Shown: piece by piece, positions 28,998 to 37,912 of the stretch
Numbering within the stretch: the stretch's first letter is position 1
Layout: every line of letters begins with the position of its first letter
NCBI RefSeq assembly: GCF_900078195.1
Contig: NZ_FJVE01000007.1
Location: 868,001 to 932,000 of the forward strand
DNA length: 64,000 bases
Direction: 5' to 3'
From: Clostridium sp. Marseille-P299
GTDB taxonomy: Bacteria > Bacillota > Clostridia > Lachnospirales > Lachnospiraceae
Notes under the pieces: generated by a model
What the model saw: the letters and a program-made list of their open reading frames with translations, nothing else
What the model was told of the DNA's origin: nothing
Database searches by the model: none
Program-made: the position numbers and the translations under genes

Positions 28998-30206
28998 ATG
29001 AAAATAACAGTCGTAGGAACAGGTTACGTGGGATTATCGAATGCAATTTTACTCGCTCAATATAATGAAGTTGTAGCAGTTGATATTTTAGAGGAGAGGA
29101 TATCTCAGATTAATAATAGAATCTCTCCAATTTGTGATCAAGAGATAGAAAATTACTTAACAAAGAAAGAGTTAAACCTGAAGGCTTGTAAAGGGAATCC
29201 TGATCTATACAAAGATACGGATTATGTAATAATTTGTACGCCCACAAATTACGATACTAAATTAAATTTTTTTGATACCTCTTCAGTGGAAGAAATTATT
29301 AAAGAAGTATGTATGGTAAATCCCGAAGCTAGCATAATCATTAAAAGTACAATACCGATCGGCTTCACGGAAATGATGCAGAAAAAGCATGAAACGAAAA
29401 ATATAATGTTTTCACCTGAATTCTTAAGAGAAGGACATGCTCTGGAAGATAATTTATCCCCTTCTAGAATTATTATTGGAGCTTATAATGAGCCAGATAT
29501 CAGAAAAAAAGCAGAAGAATTTGTAAGTTTGTTAAAGCAGGGGGCAATTAAGGAACAGATTCCATCGATTATAATGAATCCGACAGAGGCAGAAGCTATT
29601 AAATTATTTTCCAATACATATCTAGCATTACGAGTTACTTTTTTCAATGAATTAGACACATATGCAGAGTTACGCGGTCTAAATACAAGACAGATTATTG
29701 AAGGAATAGGATTAGACCCTAGAATTGGGCAGTATTACAATAATCCATCCTTTGGTTATGGGGGATATTGTCTTCCAAAGGATACAAAGCAGCTACTGTC
29801 TAATTATTCTGATGTTCCACAAAATATTATTAAAGCTATTGTAGTATCGAATCAAACAAGAAAAGATTTTATTACGCAAAGAATTTTAGAAAAGGCGAGA
29901 ACACATAGTAAAAAGCAAGATGCAATCCCGGTTATTGGTGTTTATCGTCTCATTATGAAATCGGGATCAGATAACTTTCGTAAATCAAGTGTGCAAGGAG
30001 TAATGAAGAGAATAGTTGCTAGCGGTGGGAAATTGATTATTTACGAACCTACTTATAAAGAGAATAATTTTTATGATATCGAGGTAGTAAACGATATTGA
30101 AAAATTCAAAGAATTATCAGATGTTATAATAGCGAATCGTTTTAATGAAGAACTAGAAGATGTGCTAGAAAAAGTCTATACAAGAGATATTTATTTTAGG
30201 GACTAA
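28998..30206 (+). CDS. ugd: UDP-glucose 6-dehydrogenase
   Basis: The enzyme oxidises UDP-glucose to UDP-glucuronate with two NAD+. An N-terminal Rossmann motif ([16 protein letters not shown]) begins the 402-residue protein. The catalytic-loop [10 protein letters not shown] supplies the active cysteine, and FSPEFLREG is also typical. The length fits the short bacterial class. It supplies an acidic sugar donor for the neighbouring EPS genes. GAGAGGAAAG precedes the ATG. Confidence 0.93.
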   Translation: MKITVVGTGYVGLSNAILLAQYNEVVAVDILEERISQINNRISPICDQEIENYLTKKELNLKACKGNPDLYKDTDYVIICTPTNYDTKLNFFDTSSVEEIIKEVCMVNPEASIIIKSTIPIGFTEMMQKKHETKNIMFSPEFLREGHALEDNLSPSRIIIGAYNEPDIRKKAEEFVSLLKQGAIKEQIPSIIMNPTEAEAIKLFSNTYLALRVTFFNELDTYAELRGLNTRQIIEGIGLDPRIGQYYNNPSFGYGGYCLPKDTKQLLSNYSDVPQNIIKAIVVSNQTRKDFITQRILEKARTHSKKQDAIPVIGVYRLIMKSGSDNFRKSSVQGVMKRIVASGGKLIIYEPTYKENNFYDIEVVNDIEKFKELSDVIIANRFNEELEDVLEKVYTRDIYFRD

Positions 30207-30286
30207 AAATCAATGTAGAATACGATTGCTATTTTGCTGCAATACAGCTTGTGGTATATGAAAGCAGCGTAGAAAAGAGGTAGACT

Positions 30287-32776
30287 ATGGCAAAGAAGAG
30301 TATTAAAACTAGTTACAAAAGATTTCGTTTCATAGATATAGTGACATTAATAACGTCGATTGTTGCATTTGTTGCTTTGATTATTTTTTTAGTAATTGCA
30401 CAATATGAGCAAAAAACTGATCAAAATAATTTACTAGAGAGTAGTAAACAACAGGAAAGCAAAGAAGCATTCAAAGAGAAGCAACGTAATGCAATGTCCT
30501 CTATTACAATCAATGAAATATATGTTGAAGGCAAAGAAACGAGTAGTGGTAAGAATGACAAGTCAATTTGGATTGAATTATATAATCCAAGTTCTTATAA
30601 GATTTCATTGGATGGATATTATTTTAGCTTAAATCATGATACGGAAATTCAATATCAGATAGTAAACAATATAATTTTAGAGCCAAAGCAATTTGTTACG
30701 ATTTCCTTGGATGGGAACTTGGAAGGGAAAAATTATGATTTACCTTTAATGTTAGATGGCACCGAATATCTTTACTTACATAACATAGAAGGGATAATGG
30801 CGGATTATATTTATATTCCGATCCTACAGCAGGGGGAGTCATATGGACGAAAAGAGGATGGTTCTTTAAATTTTTATTATTTACAACCAACCAAGGGAAG
30901 TTCAAATAATGACGCTAAGATGATAGCAAAAGAATATCCAATATTTAGTATACCTAGTGGATTTTATGAAAAATCTTTTTCTTTAGAGATGCAGGCAGAT
31001 GAAGACCTACAAATTTATTATACACTGGATGGAAGTGAACCAACGGCGAATTCGACACTATACACAGATCCAATTTCCATTACGGATGTAAGTTTAAATG
31101 CAAATCAATATTCCAGTATAACGGCAACTTCTAATTCGGGAACTAATACACCAGGGTTTCTTGTTGATAAGGCAACTATAGTAAGAGCAGTAGCGATTGA
31201 TCAGAATGCGAAAAGAAGTAAAGAGACTATAGCGACTTATTTTATTGGTTTTGACAAAAAAACGGGTTATAAAAATCTCCCGATTATTTCTTTGGTAACA
31301 GATCCTAAAAATCTTTTTGATTATTGGACAGGGATCTATGTATTGGGCAATCAGTTTGATACAGCTTTGATTAAAAATGAAGATGCATACCATAAAGCGA
31401 ACTTTTTAGAAGACTGGTCAAAAAAAGTTAACATAGAATTTTTTGAAGTAGATGGTACTTTATCTTATATGGGTAGCGGTGAAATTCAGACCTATAAGGA
31501 TAATATGATCCAAAATGCACAAAAAAGTTTAGAAATAAGTAAAATTGATCGAGCTGGCCTTGGAGAGTCTAGTCTTTTTTCATACATAGCATCGAAAAAA
31601 GAAGGTTCTTTTGTACTTAGTAATGGAACTTTTGATTATAATACAAAAATACGTAGTAATTTAGTACATGAATTAATGAAAGATAGATCAGTGAGTACAC
31701 AGGAGATTGACCCATGTATTGTTTTTTTAGATGGTGAATATTGGGGAATTTATAATATTACTGAATCTTATAAAACTGGATATATAGAAAAAACATATGG
31801 TGTAGCTCAAGATAATGTAATTTTAATACGAAAAGGCAAAGCAATATCAAAAGGCGTAAATGATCAAAAAGAATATTTTGATTTGGTTAATTATATACAA
31901 AGTATTGATATGTCCTTACCTGATAGCCTATCTAAAGTTGAAGAAGTGCTAGATATTCAAAGTTTGTTAGATTGCTATAGTTGTGAGATATTCGTGGCAA
32001 ACAATGACTGGCTAACTGGTGATAAATACTTATGGAAGTCAAGGAATAATTTAAATAATTCTACCAATAATTCAATTAACTCCACGAACAATTCAAGTAA
32101 CTCTTATGAAGATGGAAAGTGGCGTTATATGCTATCCCAGATGGACAACTCCAGTGGATTTGATAAAAAAAGTTCTTATCATGTGAATTCATTTTTAGTG
32201 AATGAACTAGAAAATGATCCGATTTTTATATCCTTAATAAAAAATAAAGAATTCAAAGAGATGTTCATAGAAACGTTTATGGAGATAGGAAATATCAATT
32301 TTTCTAAGGTAGTGGTAGCGAATAAAATTCAGGAATTAAATTATCTTTATGAGCAACCAGTAAGTAACTTTTATAAGCGGTTCCCTGACTCTGTTGCAAG
32401 GTATACTTATAAGGAGTATGTGAAGGAAGTTCAAGAATTTTATGAAAATCGATTATTTTATATAGCGAATCATATGAAAAATTACCTAAATATAAAATCA
32501 GAATTAGCTGAAATCAAAATTTCTCTGGAGGGAGTAGATAAGGCTATCATTGTATTGAATGGTAAAACAATCGAATTATCAGAAAACAGCGTATGGTCCG
32601 GATGGTATTTTGAAGAATTTCCAATTGAACTTAAAGTGGGCTCCAATCAACAAATTGAGTTTGTAAACTGGGAGATTATACAAAACGGCAATATGAAGGA
32701 AGAAACGACTAAGTCAATTTCTGTTAATCCTGTGAAATTGGGTACAGAGATAAAGTTAAAATTTAAATCAAATTAG
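30287..32776 (+). CDS. Membrane-anchored CotH kinase-family protein with lamin-tail and chitobiase-C-like domains
   Basis: The 829 residues begin with a basic segment and one membrane helix (about 18-40). A lamin-tail-like domain follows (about 65-170: ITINEIYVEG, WIELYNPSSYKISLDGYYFS). Next is a chitobiase/hexosaminidase C-terminal-like domain (about 220-310: YYTLDGSEPT). Then comes a CotH domain (about 330-700) with FLDGEYWGIYNITE and LSQMDNSSGFD. CotH is an atypical protein kinase of spore coats; this surface version may phosphorylate or organise envelope components. An Asn/Ser-rich repeat interrupts the CotH domain at about residues 587-608. Confidence 0.82.
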   Translation: MAKKSIKTSYKRFRFIDIVTLITSIVAFVALIIFLVIAQYEQKTDQNNLLESSKQQESKEAFKEKQRNAMSSITINEIYVEGKETSSGKNDKSIWIELYNPSSYKISLDGYYFSLNHDTEIQYQIVNNIILEPKQFVTISLDGNLEGKNYDLPLMLDGTEYLYLHNIEGIMADYIYIPILQQGESYGRKEDGSLNFYYLQPTKGSSNNDAKMIAKEYPIFSIPSGFYEKSFSLEMQADEDLQIYYTLDGSEPTANSTLYTDPISITDVSLNANQYSSITATSNSGTNTPGFLVDKATIVRAVAIDQNAKRSKETIATYFIGFDKKTGYKNLPIISLVTDPKNLFDYWTGIYVLGNQFDTALIKNEDAYHKANFLEDWSKKVNIEFFEVDGTLSYMGSGEIQTYKDNMIQNAQKSLEISKIDRAGLGESSLFSYIASKKEGSFVLSNGTFDYNTKIRSNLVHELMKDRSVSTQEIDPCIVFLDGEYWGIYNITESYKTGYIEKTYGVAQDNVILIRKGKAISKGVNDQKEYFDLVNYIQSIDMSLPDSLSKVEEVLDIQSLLDCYSCEIFVANNDWLTGDKYLWKSRNNLNNSTNNSINSTNNSSNSYEDGKWRYMLSQMDNSSGFDKKSSYHVNSFLVNELENDPIFISLIKNKEFKEMFIETFMEIGNINFSKVVVANKIQELNYLYEQPVSNFYKRFPDSVARYTYKEYVKEVQEFYENRLFYIANHMKNYLNIKSELAEIKISLEGVDKAIIVLNGKTIELSENSVWSGWYFEEFPIELKVGSNQQIEFVNWEIIQNGNMKEETTKSISVNPVKLGTEIKLKFKSN
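32044..32109 (+). repeat. In-frame Asn/Ser/Thr-rich repeat inside the CotH gene
   Basis: Imperfect units of the type AATTCTACCAATAAT encode NNSTNNSINSTNNSSNS. It lies in a loop just before the DNSSG motif. The composition resembles the other A-rich repeats of this window. Confidence 0.6.
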
Positions 32777-32809
32777 TAATAGAGTTTATAAATAATAGGA
32801 AGGTGCTTT

Positions 32810-33976
32810 ATGACAGAATTAGCGGATTACTTAGCAGAATTAATTACTGCTCAATTGGATGGTAGGATACCAGCGCCAGTACCAAATAACATCTCTGTTC
32901 CTACGTTATTTCATATAGGGAAAAGTCATTATCTCAATGTTTTACTATTAAAATCTATCATGCAGCTAGAAGTGGAAGAAGCACAAAAAGAGAAGGCAAA
33001 ACAAGAGGTTTTATCTTGCATATTAAAATCTGCTACACAAAAAAATGAACTAAAAAAGATTTTGGATTGCTTCGAAAAAAATAGGATTAAAAATCATCCT
33101 ATGAAGGGGTGTATATTAAAGCAAGTATATAGTGTTGCGGAATTAAGGGAAATGAGTGATATTGATATTTTAGTGGAAGAAAATAATATGGGCAAAGTCC
33201 AGAAACTTTTGGCGGAGCTTGGCTATGAATTAAAGTATCAAGAAGCTCAGCATGATATTTACATAAAAAAGCCATATATGGTAGTGGAAATTCATCGTTC
33301 TCTTTATAATGCAAGGATAGATACCTATCAATTTAATTATTTTGGTACATTTCAAAAAAGTAGGCTAATACCGGGAAAGAGTTATACATACGAGTTTAGC
33401 AAGGAAGATTTCTATATTTATATGATTGCCCATATGGCAAAACATTTTTATGAAACAGGATGTGGAATCAGAAATCTAGTTGATATTTATGTTTTTTTAG
33501 AAAAGTACAAACAGATTATCGATAAAGATTATTTAAATCAAGAGTTGATAAAATGTGGTTTGTACAAGTTTGCTCAATATATGGAAGAGTTGTCCTATAC
33601 TTGGTTACAAGGAAAAGAGTCAACACCTTTTTTAGATGATTTGTTTGAATATATGTTAAACTGCGGTGTCTATGGAAAAGATGAAAATGGAATATGGAAT
33701 CAGTATGCAAAAGAATCTGTCGCTAAAACAAAATATTCAAGAATCAAGTTAAGAATGTGGTATTATTTTCCTCCGCTTTATTATATGAAAGTATATTATC
33801 CGTGGTTGAAAAAAGCACCATTTTTCTTGCCAATAGCTTGGGGAATTCGGGGGGCTAGTGGAGTATTTGAGAGTAAGGGAAAAGATAAGATAAGGTTACT
33901 AAAAGTAGCAGATCCAAGAGAAATTGAAACAATCCAAAAAATTTATAAGGAGATAAATCTTGATTTTCACGCATAG
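32810..33976 (+). CDS. Nucleotidyltransferase-family protein (NTP_transf_5-like)
   Basis: The 388-residue protein has the nucleotidyltransferase core pattern: a KG turn (NHPMKGCILKQ) and paired acids in MSDIDILVEE, then HDIYIKKPYMVVEIHRSL. Such proteins recur in Firmicutes lasso-peptide clusters beside the HPr-kinase-like tailoring enzyme. That association and the cluster starting 94 bases after its stop make a lasso-related role likely. It follows the CotH gene by 33 bases and ends at a strong terminator, so it may instead be cotranscribed with the EPS genes. Its exact reaction is unknown. Confidence 0.8.
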   Translation: MTELADYLAELITAQLDGRIPAPVPNNISVPTLFHIGKSHYLNVLLLKSIMQLEVEEAQKEKAKQEVLSCILKSATQKNELKKILDCFEKNRIKNHPMKGCILKQVYSVAELREMSDIDILVEENNMGKVQKLLAELGYELKYQEAQHDIYIKKPYMVVEIHRSLYNARIDTYQFNYFGTFQKSRLIPGKSYTYEFSKEDFYIYMIAHMAKHFYETGCGIRNLVDIYVFLEKYKQIIDKDYLNQELIKCGLYKFAQYMEELSYTWLQGKESTPFLDDLFEYMLNCGVYGKDENGIWNQYAKESVAKTKYSRIKLRMWYYFPPLYYMKVYYPWLKKAPFFLPIAWGIRGASGVFESKGKDKIRLLKVADPREIETIQKIYKEINLDFHA

Positions 33977-33998
33977 AAGTACGGGTATTTTTTAAACT

Positions 33999-34051
33999 AA
34001 ATAGGAAGAGACAAGTTATAGTTTTAGACTATCTTGTTTCTTCCTATTTTT
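33999..34051. terminator. Bidirectional terminator between the nucleotidyltransferase and lasso precursor genes
   Basis: A 17-bp stem runs from AAATAGGAAGAGACAAG to CTTGTTTCTTCCTATTT with one wobble, extended by ATAGT/ACTAT around a small loop. T-rich sequence follows on both strands. It ends the rightward gene and the leftward precursor transcript. Confidence 0.9.
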
Positions 34052-34069
34052 ATAACAATGTATTATAGA

Positions 34070-34216
34070 TTAAGAACGATAAGTAGTGTGATCAGTTGGG
34101 TTACCTTTATCGTCATAATCAGTCCAAGTGTGGTCAACATGTTCCTTATTCTTACCACCGGATGCAGTTGCTTTAAAATCCAACATTACAATTTCTGGAT
34201 TTTCCCATTTTTTCAT
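34070..34216 (-). CDS. Lasso-peptide precursor (A protein)
   Basis: This 48-codon gene reads MKKWENPEIVMLDFKATA, then SGGKNKEHVDHTW, then TDYDDKGNPTDHTTYRS. The leader has a WxxP motif with downstream aliphatic residues, the element bound by PqqD-like RRE proteins. Thr17 sits at position -2 if the core begins at Ser19, the conserved lasso cleavage context. Glu25 would then be core position 7, suitable for a ring closed onto the N-terminal amine. If the core began at Gly20, Asp28 would be position 9. The last residue is serine, the phosphorylation site in paeninodin-type peptides. GGAGG lies nine bases before the ATG and a promoter stands upstream. A 30-residue core is long, so trimming is possible. 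Confidence 0.85.
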   Translation of the reverse strand: MKKWENPEIVMLDFKATASGGKNKEHVDHTWTDYDDKGNPTDHTTYRS

Positions 34217-34296
34217 AGTATTTTACCTCCATCATTATTAACATGAAACTAACAAACTTAGAAATAAGTGTAATTTAATTCCAATGCTTGTAAATG

Positions 34297-34325
34297 ATTT
34301 TATAATAAAAGTAATATAATATCAA
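34297..34325 (-). promoter_or_regulatory. Promoter of the lasso precursor gene
   Basis: On the minus strand, TTGATA, a 17-base spacer and TAAAAT, leaving a leader of about 75 bases. It lies between the cyclase stop and the precursor start, so the precursor can be transcribed separately at high level. Confidence 0.6.
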
Positions 34326-34349
34326 GAAATCTAACAGAACTGTAATAAC

Positions 34350-36284
34350 TTATGGACAATTAAGGAATGTCCAATCAAAATATTTTGACATAACGAATAA
34401 GATCGTTAATTGCCGAAAGGCAGCAGAATGCTCTGCGTCAACTTGATGATCAAAATAGTTAAAATACTCAGTGGTTTTTACTTTATTAATGTAAGGGACA
34501 AAGTCTTTTGAGAATATCCCTTGATGAAAAAGATCTTTATACTCCTTCCAATGTTTGTTATAGCGATGTAGGTAGTCAGCCCCTTGTAATCCACGATGAT
34601 ATGTATCATCTAAGATTGTATTCGGAATAATTCCTTTCATATATTTACGAACAAGTCTACGTTCATATCCTTCACTAACAAAACAAGAAAATGGCAATGT
34701 CATAGTTAATTCAATTAAATGTTTATCAGCAAGAGGATCTCGAAGAAGCATACCGTATTTCAAACCTAGTTTTGTTTTAAATTCGCCCACTTGTGAAAAT
34801 TCAAGTTTAGAGAACATGTCCGATTTAATCTCTTTCCATTTTGGAATTATGGTATGATTGCTGTTATAAAAATTTTTTCTAAGTCGAATATTTGTTTTAT
34901 AGCACTTGGCTAATTCTTTGTTTACAAGGACATCTTGAAATAAATCATCTCTTTTTGCCAACCATCTACTAAATGGTTCTGAAAAGACAGATTTTGTTAG
35001 CGAGAATGCGAGTCTTTTTCTTGAGATACGATGATATTTACCATATGTATCTACTACTTTCATCGCTTTGATGAAATGTAGGTTTGTGAATAAATGCTTA
35101 AAATATTCTCTTAAATGACCATTTGATAGCGTGGAATTACCATGTTGTCCATCCAATAGGATTTTACATCCTTTTTTTGAAGCTGATTTCGCAATTTCGT
35201 TTAACCATACGACATTTTCACCTGATTTGGTAGGCAACTCGGTAATGGATATGATTTCATCAATTTCTGTCAATATGGATTTGCTTTCTGACGTTTCAAA
35301 GGAAGGGATAATGTTTGGATATTGTTTGCAAATGTCAAGAACTCCTTTTGATTCGTTTACAATATAGTAAGAAGAATGTGTATTAATAAAAGATTCTTCT
35401 GGTATTGCAGTAAAACTATAAAGATTTTTATTGCATTTTTGTAGTAATGGTGCAGCGACGCATGCTACAGACGCAGAGTCTAAGCCACTACTTAAATAAA
35501 TTCCCACCTCTCCATCGGTCCGAATTGCAGATTGTACTGCGTTATTTAAGGTAGAGAGTAAACGATGTTGATATTCCGTGTCTTTTGCACGTTTCCATTC
35601 TTTTGCTTTTTTTATTGGACTCCAATACTCAATACAATATTGTTTCTCTAGTCCGATCGTAACATAGCACCCAGCGAGAACTTTTTTTACTCCTTGAAAT
35701 GGAGTTTCTTCTGGGTTTGTTATCATAATTGGGGTTTTCATGGCCATACAATCGAGAATCCAGCGTTTATTTTTATTAATATTGTAATTATTGGCCTTTA
35801 ATATAGAACGAATTAAAGTAGAAAAGTAAACTTTACCTTCAGAATAATAGTAAAATAGGGAACGGCTTGAAATGTGGTCTGCAAATAAATATGCTTCATT
35901 AATCTTGGAATCGTAAACAACAAAAGAAAAACATCCAAGTAGATGATGGATGCAGTGTCTACCCCATTTTAAAAAGGCATGGAAAATAAGAGCTCCATCT
36001 GGTATATGAGATGGTAATTGTAATTTAGAAAGCAACTCGTCTCTATTATCTAATACACAGTCGGCAGTAAGGTATATTGTTTTATCCTCATTGGAATATG
36101 GAAATTGCTCTAATTTTGCTTCTTTTGTAATATGTTGAAGAGCACAACCCATCATATGATTTTCTTTTGTTGTACTTTGGTACTCATCAATGCAATAGTT
36201 GTAATATGGTGATTTCATATCTTCTTCGTATGAGTGATTTATAGTTTTCTTAGTAAAATCGATAACTCCAAATATACCAGACAT
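34350..36284 (-). CDS. Lasso-peptide cyclase (C protein, asparagine-synthetase-like)
   Basis: The 644-residue protein has an N-terminal class II amidotransferase-like domain and a C-terminal ATP-dependent ligase domain. The ligase domain has the PP-loop SSGLDSASVA. In lasso systems this enzyme adenylates the ring Asp/Glu side chain and forms the isopeptide bond with the core N-terminus. The chain starts MSGIFGV, so the Cys2 nucleophile needed to use glutamine in true asparagine synthetases is absent, as expected for a cyclase. GGAAGG precedes the ATG. It is transcribed leftwards towards the precursor and diverges from the kinase gene. Confidence 0.87.
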   Translation of the reverse strand: MSGIFGVIDFTKKTINHSYEEDMKSPYYNYCIDEYQSTTKENHMMGCALQHITKEAKLEQFPYSNEDKTIYLTADCVLDNRDELLSKLQLPSHIPDGALIFHAFLKWGRHCIHHLLGCFSFVVYDSKINEAYLFADHISSRSLFYYYSEGKVYFSTLIRSILKANNYNINKNKRWILDCMAMKTPIMITNPEETPFQGVKKVLAGCYVTIGLEKQYCIEYWSPIKKAKEWKRAKDTEYQHRLLSTLNNAVQSAIRTDGEVGIYLSSGLDSASVACVAAPLLQKCNKNLYSFTAIPEESFINTHSSYYIVNESKGVLDICKQYPNIIPSFETSESKSILTEIDEIISITELPTKSGENVVWLNEIAKSASKKGCKILLDGQHGNSTLSNGHLREYFKHLFTNLHFIKAMKVVDTYGKYHRISRKRLAFSLTKSVFSEPFSRWLAKRDDLFQDVLVNKELAKCYKTNIRLRKNFYNSNHTIIPKWKEIKSDMFSKLEFSQVGEFKTKLGLKYGMLLRDPLADKHLIELTMTLPFSCFVSEGYERRLVRKYMKGIIPNTILDDTYHRGLQGADYLHRYNKHWKEYKDLFHQGIFSKDFVPYINKVKTTEYFNYFDHQVDAEHSAAFRQLTILFVMSKYFDWTFLNCP

Positions 36285-36367
36285 GTTAATAACCTTCCTT
36301 TTATATAGTTAAATATTATTTAGTTAATATAAGTTAGAAATATGTAATTATTCAGCAAATTATAATT

Positions 36368-36396
36368 ATTATAACAAATATGGAAAAATTATACAA
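36368..36396 (-). promoter_or_regulatory. Promoter of the cyclase gene
   Basis: On the minus strand, TTGTAT, a 17-base spacer and TATAAT, about 85 bases before the cyclase ATG. Confidence 0.6.
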
Positions 36397-36403
36397 ATTG
36401 TAT

Positions 36404-36432
36404 TTGCCCAATACTATGAAATAATCTATAAT
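36404..36432 (+). promoter_or_regulatory. Promoter of the peptide-kinase gene
   Basis: TTGCCC, a 17-base spacer and TATAAT, about 30 bases before the kinase gene. It is back-to-back with the cyclase promoter, seven bases away, so one regulator could control both. Confidence 0.6.
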
Positions 36433-36461
36433 AGATTGTAATAAATATAGTGAGGTGGCTT

Positions 36462-37382
36462 ATGTACGAGTATCGGATATACGGATTAAAGGTAAGTTCT
36501 GAATTAATAATAGAAGAAGCATACAGGGATACTGTAGGAACTTGTCCGGATGTAAAAATATCGTATTGTTACGTAGAGGAAGAAGAGTTACATCAAAAAG
36601 CACATCAGCTAAAATATAGTTTTAAATTATTTAACTTTTACATAAAAAATGTTGGAATCTATCGTGTGAAAGAAGGAAAAGAAATCATACTAGAGATTAC
36701 AAGAGAAGCGAAGATAGAAGATATTACCTGTTATTTATTGGGCACTGCTTTTGGATTTTTATTAATTCAAAGAGAAATAGTAGCGGTCCATGGAAGTTGT
36801 ATATCCTCAAGTAACTTTGGAGTTATAATCTCTGGGGATTCTGGAGCAGGAAAATCAACAATTTCGACGAAACTTTTTCAAAAAGGATATGATTTTATAG
36901 CGGATGATGTATGTGCCTTAAATATACAATCGGAAGACATACTGGTGCAACTTGCATATCCACAACAAAAGTTATGTCGAGATGCAGTTACTAGTCAGGG
37001 GTATGATCTGGAGTCTTTGATTTACTTGGATGAAGAGAGAGATAAGTTTGCAATACGCCTACATAATACAAATCGTTTTCGGTTAGAAGCACGATTGGGT
37101 GTAATCGTCATATTAAATTGCTCAAGTGAAATCTCTGAAGTGGAAGTTCGATTACTAAGCAGCCACGAAAAATTGGATTTTTTCTTACATAGTATTTTTC
37201 GTTACGAATTGTTACAGACCTTAGGAATTCCCCATAGTTTTATGAAAAAGATCATAGAGATTGTAAATAGAACACCGATTTATAACCTAACACGACCAGA
37301 GGGTTTGAACACCCAAGAGGAAGTAACTGATTATATTATCGAAGTAATCGAAAAGAATAGACAAATAGAGTATCTTATGTAG
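36462..37382 (+). CDS. HPr-kinase-like lasso-peptide kinase
   Basis: The 307-residue protein resembles the HPr kinase/phosphorylase catalytic domain, with AVHGSCI (His110) and P-loop GDSGAGKST at residues 125-133. FIADDVCAL follows. Homologues in paeninodin-type clusters phosphorylate the C-terminal serine of the precursor. The precursor here ends in Ser48, which supports that role. ATG 36462 has GAGG six bases upstream; the frame extends to GTG 36450. A true HPr kinase would be longer and would not sit in this context. Confidence 0.85.
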   Translation: MYEYRIYGLKVSSELIIEEAYRDTVGTCPDVKISYCYVEEEELHQKAHQLKYSFKLFNFYIKNVGIYRVKEGKEIILEITREAKIEDITCYLLGTAFGFLLIQREIVAVHGSCISSSNFGVIISGDSGAGKSTISTKLFQKGYDFIADDVCALNIQSEDILVQLAYPQQKLCRDAVTSQGYDLESLIYLDEERDKFAIRLHNTNRFRLEARLGVIVILNCSSEISEVEVRLLSSHEKLDFFLHSIFRYELLQTLGIPHSFMKKIIEIVNRTPIYNLTRPEGLNTQEEVTDYIIEVIEKNRQIEYLM

Positions 37383-37431
37383 GATATGTAGACATGTGAA
37401 GAAATTTGCGATGGAAAGAATGGATGAAGGA

Positions 37432-37460
37432 TTGAAGAAAAAGTAAAAATATGGTAAATT
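37432..37460 (+). promoter_or_regulatory. Candidate promoter ahead of the PqqD-like gene
   Basis: TTGAAG, a 17-base spacer and TAAATT. The -10 match is only moderate. If used, the transcript would begin just before the structured region at 37475. Confidence 0.4.
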
Positions 37461-37474
37461 GTATTGTAGAATAG

Positions 37475-37577
37475 GCGTTGTAATTGTGTAGATAATGATG
37501 GGGCAAATAATCTATGATGGTATCTAGATTATTTTTGTACAAGCTGTATTCGTTTCGTATTCTTTAACTTGCAACGC
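37475..37577 (+). other. Structured leader with terminator hairpin between the kinase and PqqD-like genes
   Basis: GCGTTGTAA at 37475 pairs with TTGCAACGC at 37569 (one wobble) and encloses a terminator-like hairpin at 37505-37536: AAATAATCTA with TAGATTATTT, then more T. TAGAT at 37489 could pair instead with ATCTA of the hairpin's left arm. It either simply ends the kinase transcript or works as an attenuator for the two genes downstream. Confidence 0.45.
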
Positions 37578-37621
37578 TGTAATTTTTAATATTCAAATTA
37601 ATAGATAGAGGTGGTATAAAA

Positions 37622-37897
37622 ATGGATTCTTCATCTGTGAGATTAGTTCGCAAATTAGATGTTACGGATTTATGTGGTGAGAAAGTTATGATAGATTTTG
37701 AAACTGGGAAGTACTTTATGCTAAAGGGTATCGCTAATGATATATGGGATATGCTAGGAGAACAAGAATTTATTTCAATCAATAATATAATTAGCGAATT
37801 ATTAACGAAGTATGAGGTAGAGGAGGAGATGTGTGATACCTCAGTAAGGGACTTTCTAAAGAAGCTAAATGTAATGAATATGATTGAATATTGTTAA
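37622..37897 (+). CDS. PqqD-like lasso leader-recognition protein (B1/RRE)
   Basis: The 91-residue winged-helix protein has the PqqD pattern: a short N-terminus, then EKVMIDFETGKYFMLKGIANDIWDML and a helical C-terminus. It is a stand-alone RiPP recognition element that binds the precursor leader and delivers it to the B2 peptidase. AGAGGTGG precedes the ATG. It is 15 bases upstream of the B2 gene. The split B1/B2 arrangement is usual for Gram-positive lasso clusters. Confidence 0.9.
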   Translation: MDSSSVRLVRKLDVTDLCGEKVMIDFETGKYFMLKGIANDIWDMLGEQEFISINNIISELLTKYEVEEEMCDTSVRDFLKKLNVMNMIEYC

Positions 37898-37912
37898 ATG
37901 TAGGTGTAGTCT

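Noticed and set aside
34034..34246. 70-codon plus-strand open frame opposite the lasso precursor
   Set aside because: It has no ribosome-binding site, and the minus strand has a promoter, GGAGG, a leader motif and the right neighbours. The plus frame is a shadow.
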